Assembly: GCA_009782315.1 (NCBI GenBank)
Contig: WRJH01000005.1
Coordinates: 1-33,608, forward strand
Direction: 5' to 3'
Origin: Alphaproteobacteria bacterium
GTDB taxonomy: Bacteria > Pseudomonadota > Alphaproteobacteria > Rs-D84
DNA: 33,608 nt
Shown here: positions 9,698 through 18,596 of the stretch, one piece after another
Layout: every line of letters starts with the position of its first letter
Numbering within the stretch: the first letter of the stretch is position 1
The notes under the pieces: generated by a model
Databases searched by the model: none
What the model saw: only the letters and a program-made list of their open reading frames with translations
What the model was told of the DNA's origin: nothing
Translations under genes and position numbers: made by a program

Positions 9698-10258
9698 TTA
9701 TTTCTTTTTGCCTTCTTTGCGATGTATCTTTTCGCCCTTATAGAATATGCCTTTGCCTTTGTACGGTTCCGGTTTGCGGACCTTGCGGATTTTGTCCGAA
9801 AATTGCCCGACCATGTTTTTGTCTGTGCCGGACACGACCAGCGGCACAAGCCCCGCTTCGACCGGTTTTACCTCGACGGTCAACCCTTCGGGAATCGGCA
9901 TCACGACATCGTGCGAAAAGCCCGCTATCAGCACCAAATCCTTGCCCTTTACGGACGCGCGGAATCCGACGCCCTTCATGTTCAGCTCTTTGGAAAATCC
10001 GACCGTCACGCCTTCGACCGCCGCCTTGATGTTGCGGGTCATCGTTCCCCACATTGTGCGGGAATCTTTGTCGTCCGCGTCTTTCGGTGTGACGACGACC
10101 TGCGCGCCTTCGATTTTCACATCGACCAGCCCGGCGTTTTTAGTGTCCAGACGAACCGACAGAACCCCTTTGGGCCCTTTTACGATCAACGCATCAGTGC
10201 CGGCTTCAATGCTGACGCCGTCTTTTATTTCAACCGGATATTTGCCTGCTCTTGACAT
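9698..10258 (-). CDS. rplF: 50S ribosomal protein L6
   Basis: MSRAGKYPVEIKDGV...EPYKGKGIFYKGEKIHRKEGKKK. Confidence 0.98.
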   Translation of the reverse strand: MSRAGKYPVEIKDGVSIEAGTDALIVKGPKGVLSVRLDTKNAGLVDVKIEGAQVVVTPKDADDKDSRTMWGTMTRNIKAAVEGVTVGFSKELNMKGVGFRASVKGKDLVLIAGFSHDVVMPIPEGLTVEVKPVEAGLVPLVVSGTDKNMVGQFSDKIRKVRKPEPYKGKGIFYKGEKIHRKEGKKK

Positions 10259-10278
10259 TTTTTTACCTTTTTATTTTC

Positions 10279-10677
10279 TTATATCACCCTGCACAAGACT
10301 TCGCCGCCGACGTTGGCTATGCGCGCCTTGTGGTCGGTCATGACGCCCAGCGGCGTCGATACGACGGATATGCCAAGTCCGTTCATGACGCGCGGCATTT
10401 TCTGCGCGCCGGAATACATGCGGCGGCCCGGTTTCGATACGACGGAAATTTCCTGTATCGCGCCTTCGCCCCCGACGTATTTCAAATCGACGACAATGTC
10501 GAAACGCCCCTTGCCGATTTCTTCGCGGCGGAAATCGTTAATGTATCCTTCTTCTTTCAAAACCGACAGCACGGATTCGCGCAGGCGCGACGCCGGTGCG
10601 CGCACGGATTCGTGCCCCGCGTTCTGTCCGTTGCGGATTCTGGTCAGCATATCTCCGATTGGATGTGTAAGTGACAT
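10279..10677 (-). CDS. rpsH: 30S ribosomal protein S8
   Basis: SLTHPIGDMLTRIRNGQNAGHESV...GLGISVVSTPLGVMTDHKARIANVGGEVLCRV. Confidence 0.98.
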   Translation of the reverse strand: MSLTHPIGDMLTRIRNGQNAGHESVRAPASRLRESVLSVLKEEGYINDFRREEIGKGRFDIVVDLKYVGGEGAIQEISVVSKPGRRMYSGAQKMPRVMNGLGISVVSTPLGVMTDHKARIANVGGEVLCRVI

Positions 10678-10691
10678 ATTGTGTACCTCTT

Positions 10692-10768
10692 TTATTTCTG
10701 ATTTCGGATTTCTGATTTCGGATTTAATTGGATTAAAAAATCATAAATCAGAAATCATAAACCATAAA
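10692..10768. repeat. Heptad inverted array (TTTCTGA/TTTCGGA ... ATCATAA/ATCAGAA)
   Basis: 7-bp periodic arms, imperfectly complementary, between rpsN stop and rpsH SD. Confidence 0.87.
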
Positions 10769-11071
10769 TTACCATGACGACTTTCTGACGCCCGGCAGCT
10801 TGCCTTCGCCGGCAAGCGTGCGGACCTGTTGGCGGCAAAGCCCGAACAGGCGCGAAAACCCGCGCGCGCGGCCCGTTATGCCGCAACGGTTGTGCAGACG
10901 CGTTTTATTTGCGTTGCGCGGCATTTTTGCCAGTTTTTTCATCGCATCTATCCTTTCTTCGGGGGTAGAATTGACGGACATCTTCGCCTTTATCGCGTCA
11001 TGCTTTTTCGCATATTTCGCGACCATTTTTTTGCGCCGTTCCTGTTTGTTTATCAATGCCAGTTTTGCCAT
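10769..11071 (-). CDS. rpsN: 30S ribosomal protein S14
   Basis: MAKLALINKQERRKKMVAKYA...RLHNRCGITGRARGFSRLFGLCRQQVR. Confidence 0.98.
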   Translation of the reverse strand: MAKLALINKQERRKKMVAKYAKKHDAIKAKMSVNSTPEERIDAMKKLAKMPRNANKTRLHNRCGITGRARGFSRLFGLCRQQVRTLAGEGKLPGVRKSSW

Positions 11072-11086
11072 TTTGTTTTCCTTATT

Positions 11087-11632
11087 TTATTTCAATACCA
11101 GCGGCAGGCCCAATTTGGTCAGCAATGACCTTGCCTCGTCGTCTGTTTTCGCGGTTGTCGCGACAACGATGTCCATGCCGCGGATCGATTCGATTTTATC
11201 GACGGAAATTTCCGGGAATATCAGGTGTTCCTTTATTCCGAAAGCGTAATTTCCATTGCCGTCGAATTTGGATTTCGACAATCCGTGAAAGTCTTTTATA
11301 CGCGGCAGCGCGATGACGACCAGTTTGTCCAGGAAATCGTACATGCGTTTTCCGCGCAGGGTCACTTTGCAACCGATAGCCTGGCCTTCGCGCAGACGGT
11401 ATGTCGCGATGGATTTCTTCGCTTTTGTCACGACCGGCTTTTGGGCCGATATCGCCGTTATGTCGCTTAACGCCGATTCCAGTTTCTTTTTATCGGCGGC
11501 GGCGTCCCCAACGCCCATGTTCAGGACGATTTTCGAAAGCTTTGGCACCTGCATATCGTTTTTGTATCCGAATTCTTTTTTTAATTCCGGCACGACTTTC
11601 TTTTCATAAATTTCACGCAATCTGCTTTGCAT
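11087..11632 (-). CDS. rplE: 50S ribosomal protein L5 (start at [12 protein letters not shown] rather than the track start)
   Basis: [21 protein letters not shown]...[27 protein letters not shown]. Confidence 0.97.
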   Translation of the reverse strand: MQSRLREIYEKKVVPELKKEFGYKNDMQVPKLSKIVLNMGVGDAAADKKKLESALSDITAISAQKPVVTKAKKSIATYRLREGQAIGCKVTLRGKRMYDFLDKLVVIALPRIKDFHGLSKSKFDGNGNYAFGIKEHLIFPEISVDKIESIRGMDIVVATTAKTDDEARSLLTKLGLPLVLK

Positions 11633-11645
11633 TTTGTTACCTCTG

Positions 11646-11948
11646 TTATATTTCCATTCCGCTTTTCTTTGCGATGCGGACTTTTCGCGCACCGTCAAGC
11701 TTATACCCGACGCGGGTCGCCTTTTTCGTTTTCGGATCAAGCAAAGCGACATTCGACACATGTATCGCGCCTTCGACGTCCTTTATATGTCCCGGCTTGT
11801 CCTGGGTCGGCTTTATGTGGCGTTTCGTGCGGTTGACGCCCGCGACCACAACGCGCGATTCCGTCGGGCGCGATTCCAAGACCTTGCCCTTTGCGCCTTT
11901 GTATTTTCCCGTGATGACTATGACTTCGTCGCCTTTTTTAATCTTCAT
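11646..11948 (-). CDS. rplX: 50S ribosomal protein L24
   Basis: [26 protein letters not shown]. Confidence 0.97.
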   Translation of the reverse strand: MKIKKGDEVIVITGKYKGAKGKVLESRPTESRVVVAGVNRTKRHIKPTQDKPGHIKDVEGAIHVSNVALLDPKTKKATRVGYKLDGARKVRIAKKSGMEI

Positions 11949-11959
11949 CTTTTCACCTC

Positions 11960-12334
11960 TTACAATACTTCTGGCGCCAGCGATACGATTTTCTGGACAT
12001 CGTATTTGCGGCGGACTTCGCGGGCCACGGGTCCGAATATGCGGGTCCCGATGGGTTCGAAATTATTTTTGTTAATCAGAACGACGGCGTTGTCGTCAAA
12101 CCGTATAATCGACCCGTCCGCGCGTTTCACAGGATAGCTGGTGCGCACGATGATGGCGCGCTGGACCGTCCCCTTTTGAACCTTGCCGCGCGGTATCGCT
12201 TCCTTGATGGACACCACGATTTTATCGCCGACGGACGCGTACCGGCGATGGGAACCGCCCAGCACTTTGATGCACATACAGCTTTTTGCGCCGGAATTGT
12301 CCGCGACTTTCAATCTTGTTTCTGTCTGAATCAT
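11960..12334 (-). CDS. rplN: 50S ribosomal protein L14
   Basis: [33 protein letters not shown]. Confidence 0.98.
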   Translation of the reverse strand: MIQTETRLKVADNSGAKSCMCIKVLGGSHRRYASVGDKIVVSIKEAIPRGKVQKGTVQRAIIVRTSYPVKRADGSIIRFDDNAVVLINKNNFEPIGTRIFGPVAREVRRKYDVQKIVSLAPEVL

Positions 12335-12347
12335 TTTATCCTCTATC

Positions 12348-12611
12348 TTATGCTTCGACGCTTGTGTCTTTGGCGACGCCGACGCGTCCTTTGACGACCC
12401 AGGCCTTGGTTTTTGAAATCGGGCGGTGTTCGATAATTTCCACGATTTCGCCGGTTTTGTATTCGTTGTTTTCGTCGTGCGCTTTATATTTCTTGTTCTG
12501 TTTCACGAATTTTCCATAAAGCGGGTGGCGGATTTTGCGCACTACTTCGACGACGACGGTTTTGTCGTTTTTGGTGCTGACCACATTTCCTTGCAGTATA
12601 CGTCTTGGCAT
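12348..12611 (-). CDS. rpsQ: 30S ribosomal protein S17
   Basis: [34 protein letters not shown]. Confidence 0.97.
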   Translation of the reverse strand: MPRRILQGNVVSTKNDKTVVVEVVRKIRHPLYGKFVKQNKKYKAHDENNEYKTGEIVEIIEHRPISKTKAWVVKGRVGVAKDTSVEA

Positions 12612-12621
12612 TTTTTCCTCG

Positions 12622-12834
12622 TTATTTTTTTCCGGCGGTGATGGCCGTTTTCACGCGTGCGATTTCGCGGCGGTTTTTGCGTATTTCATGAGTCTTTGGC
12701 AGCTGTCCGGCCGCATGCTGGAACCGCAGGTTCATAGCGTTCTTTTTCAAATCGACCAGTTTCGACTGCAACGCTTCCGCGCTTAACGCGGCGTTGTCCG
12801 TTTTTGCTTCTTTTGTAACTTTCTTTTCTGCCAT
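12622..12834 (-). CDS. rpmC: 50S ribosomal protein L29 (start MAEKK...)
   Basis: [47 protein letters not shown]. Confidence 0.96.
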   Translation of the reverse strand: MAEKKVTKEAKTDNAALSAEALQSKLVDLKKNAMNLRFQHAAGQLPKTHEIRKNRREIARVKTAITAGKK

Positions 12835-12835
12835 T

Positions 12836-13114
12836 TCAAGCACCTATTTGTTTAGATTTTGCATCTTTAAAGACCACTTCATATACTCTGCTTTTCCCCG
12901 ACAACGAATGTTTTCTGGGTTCTATTTTTTCAACCGGCGGGGTATTTTTTTTCAGCGCCGCATACAACGCGTTCTGAATTTTTTCCCAGTGCACGTTGTC
13001 GTCGAAAACAGCGAAAAGTCTCACGTGCCCAAAGCTGTTATACCACTTGGCATCCGGATAGGTTCTAACATCTATATTATAATTATCCACCTGTATCACC
13101 ATAATATACTCCAT
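12836..13114 (-). CDS. Hypothetical protein inserted between rplP and rpmC
   Basis: 92 aa ORF, co-directional, fills the gap exactly; no recognised family. Confidence 0.75.
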   Translation of the reverse strand: MEYIMVIQVDNYNIDVRTYPDAKWYNSFGHVRLFAVFDDNVHWEKIQNALYAALKKNTPPVEKIEPRKHSLSGKSRVYEVVFKDAKSKQIGA

Positions 13115-13126
13115 TTACTTTCCAAA

Positions 13127-13540
13127 TTAATTCGCCTTGCGTTCGACTATCTTTGTGCGCACCGGCAGCTTGGCCGCGGCCAGCCGCATGCATTCCGTCG
13201 CCATTTCGGGTTTCACGCCGTCCAGTTCGAACATTATGCGGCCCGGTTTTACGCGGCAGATCCAATATTCGACGGAACCTTTTCCTTTGCCCATTCGGAC
13301 TTCGGCCGGTTTTTTGGTGACCGGGACATCCGGGAAAACGCGTATCCAAAGACGCCCCTGGCGGCGCATGTGGCGCGTGATTGCGCGGCGCGCGGCCTCT
13401 ATCTGGCGCGCGGTCACGCGTTCCGGCGACATAGCTTTCAGGCCGAACGACCCGAACGACAGTTCGGACCCGCCCTTCGCGTTGCCGTGTATGCGGCCTT
13501 TGTGTTGTTTTTTAAACTTTGTCTTTGTCGGCATTAACAT
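13127..13540 (-). CDS. rplP: 50S ribosomal protein L16 (start at [11 protein letters not shown])
   Basis: [75 protein letters not shown]. Confidence 0.98.
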   Translation of the reverse strand: MLMPTKTKFKKQHKGRIHGNAKGGSELSFGSFGLKAMSPERVTARQIEAARRAITRHMRRQGRLWIRVFPDVPVTKKPAEVRMGKGKGSVEYWICRVKPGRIMFELDGVKPEMATECMRLAAAKLPVRTKIVERKAN

Positions 13541-13560
13541 TTTTTGCTCACTTTGTTCGC
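13541..13560 (-). promoter_or_regulatory. Shared 20-nt pre-start leader, rplP copy
   Basis: tttttgctcactttgttcgc on plus; equals gcgaacaaagtgagcaaaaa-AUG in mRNA. Confidence 0.75.
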
Positions 13561-13564
13561 AAAA

Positions 13565-13710
13565 TAAGGCATAAGGCATAAGGCATAAGGCATAGATAGT
13601 TCGCCGTCTGTCTTAAAAAAAACTTATGTTCTTATTCTGTTCCTTTTTTTATTTCGTTGTTTCGCACAAGCGCATATTGATATGCCTTATGCCCTATGAC
13701 CTATGCCCTT
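13565..13710. repeat. Heptad inverted array (AAGGCAT x4 ... ATGCCTT/ATGCCCT/ATGACCT/ATGCCCT) with about 85-nt loop
   Basis: Four near-perfect 7-bp direct repeats, then complementary heptads; overlaps the rpsC 3' end. Confidence 0.92.
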
Positions 13711-14397
13711 TTCCGTCGTTCCGGCGTATTCCGTCGGGCGGGCCATTTCGCTGGCCAGTTTGTCTTTGTTCACGACATCGCCGGTATAAATCCAAACCTT
13801 TACGCCGATGACGCCGTATGTGGTTTTAGCCTGGACCGACGCATAGTCGATGTCCGCGCGCAAAGTGTGCAGCGGAATCTGGCCTTCGCGGACCTGTTCG
13901 GTGCGGGCGATTTCCGCGCCGTTAAGGCGACCGGAACACATGACCTTTATACCCTTGGCGCCGGCTTTGATGGAATTCTGAACCGCTTTTTTCATGGCGC
14001 GCTTGAAAGACACGCGGCCTTCGATCTGCTGGGCTATTCCCTTGGCCGTCAAAATCGCGTTGGTATCCGGACGGCGGACTTCGTAAATATTCACGACGAC
14101 CTGGTCGTTCTTTACCAGTTTTTTAATGGCGTTGCGCAAGGCTTCGATATCGGCGCCGTTTTTGCCGATAATCATGCCCGGGCGGCTGGTGTGTACGGTC
14201 ACGACGACCTTTTTCGCAAAGCGTTCGATGACAACCTTTGCAAGTCCCGCCTTGGCCAGCTTTTTTTCCAAGTACTTGCGGATTTTATCATCTTCCAGCA
14301 CCAGTACGGGATAATCTTTCTTTGACGCCATCCAGCGCGAATCCGGAGTTTTATTGATAAACTCTCTGAATGCAACTGGCGATACTTTCTGTCCCAT
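13687..14397 (-). CDS. rpsC: 30S ribosomal protein S3 (C-terminal residues encoded by repeat array)
   Basis: MGQKVSPVAFREFINKTPDSRWMASKKDYPVLVLEDDKIRKYLEKKL...; C-term KGIGHRA lies in the array. Confidence 0.97.
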   Translation of the reverse strand: MGQKVSPVAFREFINKTPDSRWMASKKDYPVLVLEDDKIRKYLEKKLAKAGLAKVVIERFAKKVVVTVHTSRPGMIIGKNGADIEALRNAIKKLVKNDQVVVNIYEVRRPDTNAILTAKGIAQQIEGRVSFKRAMKKAVQNSIKAGAKGIKVMCSGRLNGAEIARTEQVREGQIPLHTLRADIDYASVQAKTTYGVIGVKVWIYTGDVVNKDKLASEMARPTEYAGTTEKGIGHRA

Positions 14398-14417
14398 TTT
14401 TTACTCACTTCGTTCGC
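14398..14417 (-). promoter_or_regulatory. Shared 20-nt pre-start leader, rpsC copy
   Basis: tttttactcacttcgttcgc on plus. Confidence 0.75.
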
Positions 14418-14487
14418 AGTCTAAAGTCTGCAGTCTATAGTCGTCAGATTTTTATTCTTTCGACTTTCGACTTACGACTTTCGACTA
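14418..14487. repeat. Heptad inverted array (AGTCTAA/AGTCTGC/AGTCTAT ... CGACTTT/CGACTTA)
   Basis: Same word family as the rpmD/rpsE array; lies between rplV stop and rpsC leader. Confidence 0.9.
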
Positions 14488-14488
14488 G

Positions 14489-14923
14489 TTATTTCTTTTT
14501 TGTTTCTTTTTTCGTTTCTTTCTTTTCCGCTTTTGCCGCCGCTTTTTCGGATTTGGCGGGCGCGCCCGATTCCAAAATAATGGTCAAATTGGAAAACGGT
14601 TTTTCGATTCTGTGCGCCATTCCCTGTTTTTTCGGCATTATGCGTTTCATCACAATCGCCTTGCCGCACCAGATTTCTTTCACATACAGCGTGTCGGCGG
14701 CCAGTTTGTGATTGTTTTCCGCATTCGCGATTCCGGACAGCAATGTTTTAAGAACTTCGCCGGCACAGCGTTTTTTGGAAAACTTTAACACATCGACCGC
14801 GCGCGACGCGGGCAACCCGCGGACGGTGTCGATTACCAGGCCAAGTTTCTGGTGGCTGACGCGGATCATTTTGTTGAACGCGCGCGCCTGGTTGTCTTTT
14901 AAGTTGTAACGTCTTGTCGTCAT
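14489..14923 (-). CDS. rplV: 50S ribosomal protein L22 (Lys/Glu-rich C-terminal tail)
   Basis: RAFNKMIRVSHQKLGLVIDTVRGLPASRAVDVLKFSKKRCAG. Confidence 0.96.
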   Translation of the reverse strand: MTTRRYNLKDNQARAFNKMIRVSHQKLGLVIDTVRGLPASRAVDVLKFSKKRCAGEVLKTLLSGIANAENNHKLAADTLYVKEIWCGKAIVMKRIMPKKQGMAHRIEKPFSNLTIILESGAPAKSEKAAAKAEKKETKKETKKK

Positions 14924-14935
14924 ATCGCAATACCC

Positions 14936-15235
14936 TTATTTCTTTGCGGCCGGTTTTTTCGCCGTCGCCGCTTTTTTATTCGCGGCATGGCCCTTGAACG
15001 TGCGCGTCGGCGCGAATTCGCCCAGCTTGTGCCCGATCATGTCTTCGACAATCAGCACGGGGATGAATTTGTGCCCGTTGTGCACATCGAACGTCAGACC
15101 GACCATCATCGGTACGATGGTGCTGCCCCGCGACCAGGTCTTGATCGGTTTGCGGTCGTTTGTTTCGTTCGCTTTCGCGGCTTTTTTCAAGACGCTGGGG
15201 TGAACATACGGACCCTTCCAGACTGAACGTGCCAT
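14936..15235 (-). CDS. rpsS: 30S ribosomal protein S19
   Basis: [19 protein letters not shown]...[30 protein letters not shown]. Confidence 0.98.
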   Translation of the reverse strand: MARSVWKGPYVHPSVLKKAAKANETNDRKPIKTWSRGSTIVPMMVGLTFDVHNGHKFIPVLIVEDMIGHKLGEFAPTRTFKGHAANKKAATAKKPAAKK

Positions 15236-15246
15236 TTTCTTATTCC

Positions 15247-16080
15247 TTATTTCTTCTTATTCAAATGCCGGCTTCGAATTATGAATTTCGAAGTCAATTT
15301 ATTCTTGCGCGTGCGGTATCCCTTTGACGGCACACCAGTGCGGGACACGGGCGTATGGCCTTTGGATTTTCCGTTTCCGCCGCCCATCGGGTGGTCGACC
15401 GGGTTCATCGCTATACCGCGCGTCGTCGGACGGATGCCCATCCAGCGCTTGCGGCCCGCCTTGCCCAGATTGACGTTGCGTTGATCCGGGTTGGAAACGC
15501 TGCCGACGGTCGCCGCGCAGTCCGAATGAACCTTGCGCAGTTCGCCCGAATTCATTTTTATTTGCGCGTACACGCCGTCTTTACCCATCAGCTGGGCATA
15601 GCATCCGGCGCTGCGCGCCAATTGTCCGCCGGCGCCCGGTTTCATTTCGACGTTGTGAACCATGGTTCCGATCGGCATGTTTTTCAAAGGCATGCAGTTG
15701 CCCGGTTTGATGTCCGCGGAATTTGCGGAAACCACGACATCGCCGACCGCCAGTTTGCGCGGCGCGATGATGTACGATTTTTCGCCGTCCTTGTATTCGA
15801 CCAGCGCGATGAACGCGGTGCGGTTCGGATCGTATTCCAGACGCAAGACCGTCGCCGGCATGTCCTTTTTCGCGCGTTTGAAATCGACAAGGCGATAGCG
15901 GCGCTTGTGTCCGCCGCCCTGGTGCGGAACGGTGACGTGTCCGAAATTGTTGCGGCCGCCCTTGGACTTCATTCCAACGGTCAATGACTTTTCCGGCGCG
16001 CCTTTGTGCAGCTCGCTGCGGTCAACCAGCACAAGTCCGCGCATTCCAGGAGTATTAGGTTTATATTGTTTAAGTGCCAT
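15247..16080 (-). CDS. rplB: 50S ribosomal protein L2
   Basis: [21 protein letters not shown]...[41 protein letters not shown]. Confidence 0.98.
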   Translation of the reverse strand: MALKQYKPNTPGMRGLVLVDRSELHKGAPEKSLTVGMKSKGGRNNFGHVTVPHQGGGHKRRYRLVDFKRAKKDMPATVLRLEYDPNRTAFIALVEYKDGEKSYIIAPRKLAVGDVVVSANSADIKPGNCMPLKNMPIGTMVHNVEMKPGAGGQLARSAGCYAQLMGKDGVYAQIKMNSGELRKVHSDCAATVGSVSNPDQRNVNLGKAGRKRWMGIRPTTRGIAMNPVDHPMGGGNGKSKGHTPVSRTGVPSKGYRTRKNKLTSKFIIRSRHLNKKK

Positions 16081-16089
16081 GTTTCTTCT

Positions 16090-16159
16090 CGTTTACCGTT
16101 TGCCGTTTGCCGTTTTCCATACTATTCCCGATAAACGGGAAACGGAAAACGGGAAACGA
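16090..16159. repeat. Heptad inverted array (CGTTTAC/CGTTTGC/CGTTTTC ... AAACGG-type arm)
   Basis: 7-bp periodic arms between rplW stop and rplB SD. Confidence 0.9.
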
Positions 16160-16160
16160 A

Positions 16161-16487
16161 TTATGCCGTTGCGATTTCGATTTTTTCACCCGCTTTCAAT
16201 GTGACGTACGCCTTTTTGACCGCCTTTTGCGTTCCGGCGCGTCCCTTGAAAGTTTTCGTTTTGCCTTTCGCGACAACAATGTTGACCGATTTCGGCGCGA
16301 CGTTGTATATCGCCTGGATTGCGCGCGCAACGTCTTTTTTGGTCGCGCGCATGTCGACTTCGAACGCCAGTCCGCCCGCTTCCGCCAGTTTTGCAGACTT
16401 TTCCGAAATAATCGGCCGTTGCAGGACGTCAAACATTCCCGCCGTCGCCGTTATTTTCTTCATCTCTTTTACTTTCTTTTCTGCCAT
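16161..16487 (-). CDS. rplW: 50S ribosomal protein L23
   Basis: MFDVLQRPIISEKSAKLAEAGGLAFEVDMRATKKDVARAIQAIYNV. Confidence 0.97.
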   Translation of the reverse strand: MAEKKVKEMKKITATAGMFDVLQRPIISEKSAKLAEAGGLAFEVDMRATKKDVARAIQAIYNVAPKSVNIVVAKGKTKTFKGRAGTQKAVKKAYVTLKAGEKIEIATA

Positions 16488-16496
16488 GTCTGCGCC

Positions 16497-16820
16497 TTAT
16501 GCTTTCTGATGTTGTATTTTCTGGTTCCGGATTATTTTGAACGTCAATTCAAATTGTGTCGGGACGGAATCGAATTTTTCGCCCCGGCGCGGTTTGGGGC
16601 CAATTCCTATCGGCCACAAGGTTATAGCCTCTTTGCCTTCTTTCACCAGGTATTCTTTCATAATTTCAAAAATCTCGACCATTCTCATGGTGAACGATTC
16701 GTCCATACCCACAATGATTTTATAATGCTGGAAAAACAGATTGTCATGTACTTTGGATTTTTTGCACTCGCCCACGGGTTGCGCGATGCCTTTACCCAAA
16801 TCATATTTGTATTCGCTCAT
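16497..16820 (-). CDS. Hypothetical protein inserted between rplD and rplW (likely start MSEYKYDLGK)
   Basis: Co-directional ORF filling the rplD-rplW gap; no recognised family. The track start at 16862 would overlap rplD. Confidence 0.75.
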   Translation of the reverse strand: MSEYKYDLGKGIAQPVGECKKSKVHDNLFFQHYKIIVGMDESFTMRMVEIFEIMKEYLVKEGKEAITLWPIGIGPKPRRGEKFDSVPTQFELTFKIIRNQKIQHQKA

Positions 16821-16833
16821 GTCATTATCCTTT

Positions 16834-17454
16834 TTATCCAAGCCTTTTTCCAACAGCCGCAACCGCGTCTTTGGTCAAGACCAAATTATTATGTTTCAGT
16901 ATATCCTGGACGTTCAGACCGATTGTCGGCAGAACGTCGATATGCGGAATATTCGCGACGGATTTTTTAAAGTTGCCGTCTATCGCATCCGCGCCGACGA
17001 ACAAAGCGTTCGACAGTTTCAGTTTTCCCAAAGATTTCGCCATGACGCCGGTTTTCGCGGCGGCGACCTTTTCGGAATCTATGACAATCAGCGTTCCGTT
17101 CTTTGCCTTTGACGAAAGCGCCATTTTAAGTCCCAGCACGCGGATTTTTTTCGGCAGTTCCGTTTCATGCGAACGCACAACCGGCCCGTGCACGACCGCG
17201 CCGCCGCGCATGTGGACGTTGAATCTTTCGCCCTGGCGCGCGTTTCCGGTCTTTTTTTGTTTAATCATTTTGCGGCTGGAACCGGTGATGTCGGAAACCG
17301 TTTTCACTTTGTGCGTTCCGGCGCGCGCTTTGTTGCGCTGCCAGGTAACGACGCGGTGCAGTATGTCCGCGCGCGGCTCTATTCCGAAAATGTCGTCGGC
17401 CAGTTCGATTTTGCCGACCGCTTTTCCGTCAAAATTTATAATGTCAATCTGCAT
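16834..17454 (-). CDS. rplD: 50S ribosomal protein L4
   Basis: LHRVVTWQRNKARAGTHKVKTVSDITGSSRKMIKQKKTGNARQG. Confidence 0.97.
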   Translation of the reverse strand: MQIDIINFDGKAVGKIELADDIFGIEPRADILHRVVTWQRNKARAGTHKVKTVSDITGSSRKMIKQKKTGNARQGERFNVHMRGGAVVHGPVVRSHETELPKKIRVLGLKMALSSKAKNGTLIVIDSEKVAAAKTGVMAKSLGKLKLSNALFVGADAIDGNFKKSVANIPHIDVLPTIGLNVQDILKHNNLVLTKDAVAAVGKRLG

Positions 17455-17456
17455 GA

Positions 17457-18248
17457 TTATTCACCCTGTTCCGTGGCTGTGTCGGTGGTTGCGTTTTCAA
17501 CCGCCGGCGCTTCTTCTGCGGCCGGTTCGGCTGTAACTTCTTCTTTCACTTCTTCGACTTCCGGCTTTTGGCTTTCGACCGCCGACTTTGTCGGCACCGG
17601 CAAATCTTTATGGTCTTTCTTTACCGCGTCCGTAACCAGTACGAACGTTCCGTTTGCGCCCGGAACGGAACCGGTCACATAAATCAGGTTGTCTTCTTCG
17701 TTTATGCCGAATACTTTCAAATTCTGGACGGTGACGGTTTCGTTGCCCATCTGTCCCGCCATCTTTTTGCCCTTGAACACGCGACCCGGCCATTCGCGCA
17801 TACCCGTGCCGCCCAAACTGCGGTGCGCTTTCAAAACGCCGTGCGACGCTTCCAATCCCGAAAAGTTATGGCGTTTCATCGCGCCTTGGAAACCTTTGCC
17901 CTTTGACGTCGATTGCGCGTCGACCATCTGGCCGGAAATGAAATGCCCCGCGGACAAAGATGTTCCGACGGGAATCAAGCAATCTTCGGAAACGCGGAAT
18001 TCAACGACTTTGCGATACGCTTTCACGCCCGTCTTTTTCGCCGCGACCAATTGGGGTTTGTTGACATGTTTGTCTTTGGCTTCCTGGAATCCGATCTGGA
18101 CCGCGACGTATCCGTTTTTATCGGCCGTGCGGTTGCCGATGACCGCGCAATCGCCGACGGAAAGCACCGTGACGCCGTGCGCCACGCCTGCTTCGTCGAA
18201 CAGGCGCGTCATGCCAATTTTTTTCGTTATCAATCCCGAACGTTTCAT
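17457..18248 (-). CDS. rplC: 50S ribosomal protein L3 (with acidic C-terminal extension)
   Basis: MKRSGLITKKIGMTRLFDEAGVAHGVTVL...GVLKAHRSLGGTGMREWPGRVFKGKKMAGQMG. Confidence 0.98.
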   Translation of the reverse strand: MKRSGLITKKIGMTRLFDEAGVAHGVTVLSVGDCAVIGNRTADKNGYVAVQIGFQEAKDKHVNKPQLVAAKKTGVKAYRKVVEFRVSEDCLIPVGTSLSAGHFISGQMVDAQSTSKGKGFQGAMKRHNFSGLEASHGVLKAHRSLGGTGMREWPGRVFKGKKMAGQMGNETVTVQNLKVFGINEEDNLIYVTGSVPGANGTFVLVTDAVKKDHKDLPVPTKSAVESQKPEVEEVKEEVTAEPAAEEAPAVENATTDTATEQGE

Positions 18249-18262
18249 TTTTGTGCCTTTTA

Positions 18263-18571
18263 TTACAATTTGATTTTCACGTCAACGCCGGACGCCAAAT
18301 CCAACTTCATCAGGGCATCCACTGTCTGAGGGGTTGGGTTAACAATATCGACCAGCCGCTTGTGATTGCGGATTTCGAATTGTTCGCGTGATTTTTTATT
18401 CACGTGGGGCGAACGGTTGACCGTAAATTTTTGAATTCGTGTCGGCAAAGGAACCAGGTTCGCGTCGGCGCCCGTGCGCTTTGCGGCCTTTACAATTTCT
18501 TCCACAGACGATTGCAGCACGCGATGGTCGAATGCCGTCAATTTTATGCGAATTTTCGATGATGGTACCAT
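18263..18571 (-). CDS. rpsJ: 30S ribosomal protein S10 (start [10 protein letters not shown])
   Basis: [30 protein letters not shown]...[26 protein letters not shown]. Confidence 0.98.
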   Translation of the reverse strand: MVPSSKIRIKLTAFDHRVLQSSVEEIVKAAKRTGADANLVPLPTRIQKFTVNRSPHVNKKSREQFEIRNHKRLVDIVNPTPQTVDALMKLDLASGVDVKIKL

Positions 18572-18591
18572 TATTTGCTCGCTTTGCTCGC
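18572..18591 (-). promoter_or_regulatory. Shared 20-nt pre-start leader, rpsJ copy
   Basis: tatttgctcgctttgctcgc on plus. Confidence 0.7.
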
Positions 18592-18596
18592 AGGCG

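Noticed and set aside
11633-11761. N-terminal extension [19 protein letters not shown]... on rplE
   Set aside because: Overlaps rplX; canonical L5 start [12 protein letters not shown] lies downstream.
13541-13579. N-terminal extension [13 protein letters not shown] on L16 (and the similar CEQSEQI on S10)
   Set aside because: Extension is translated leader/array sequence; canonical starts MLMPTKTK and MVPSSKIRI follow the shared 20-nt leader.
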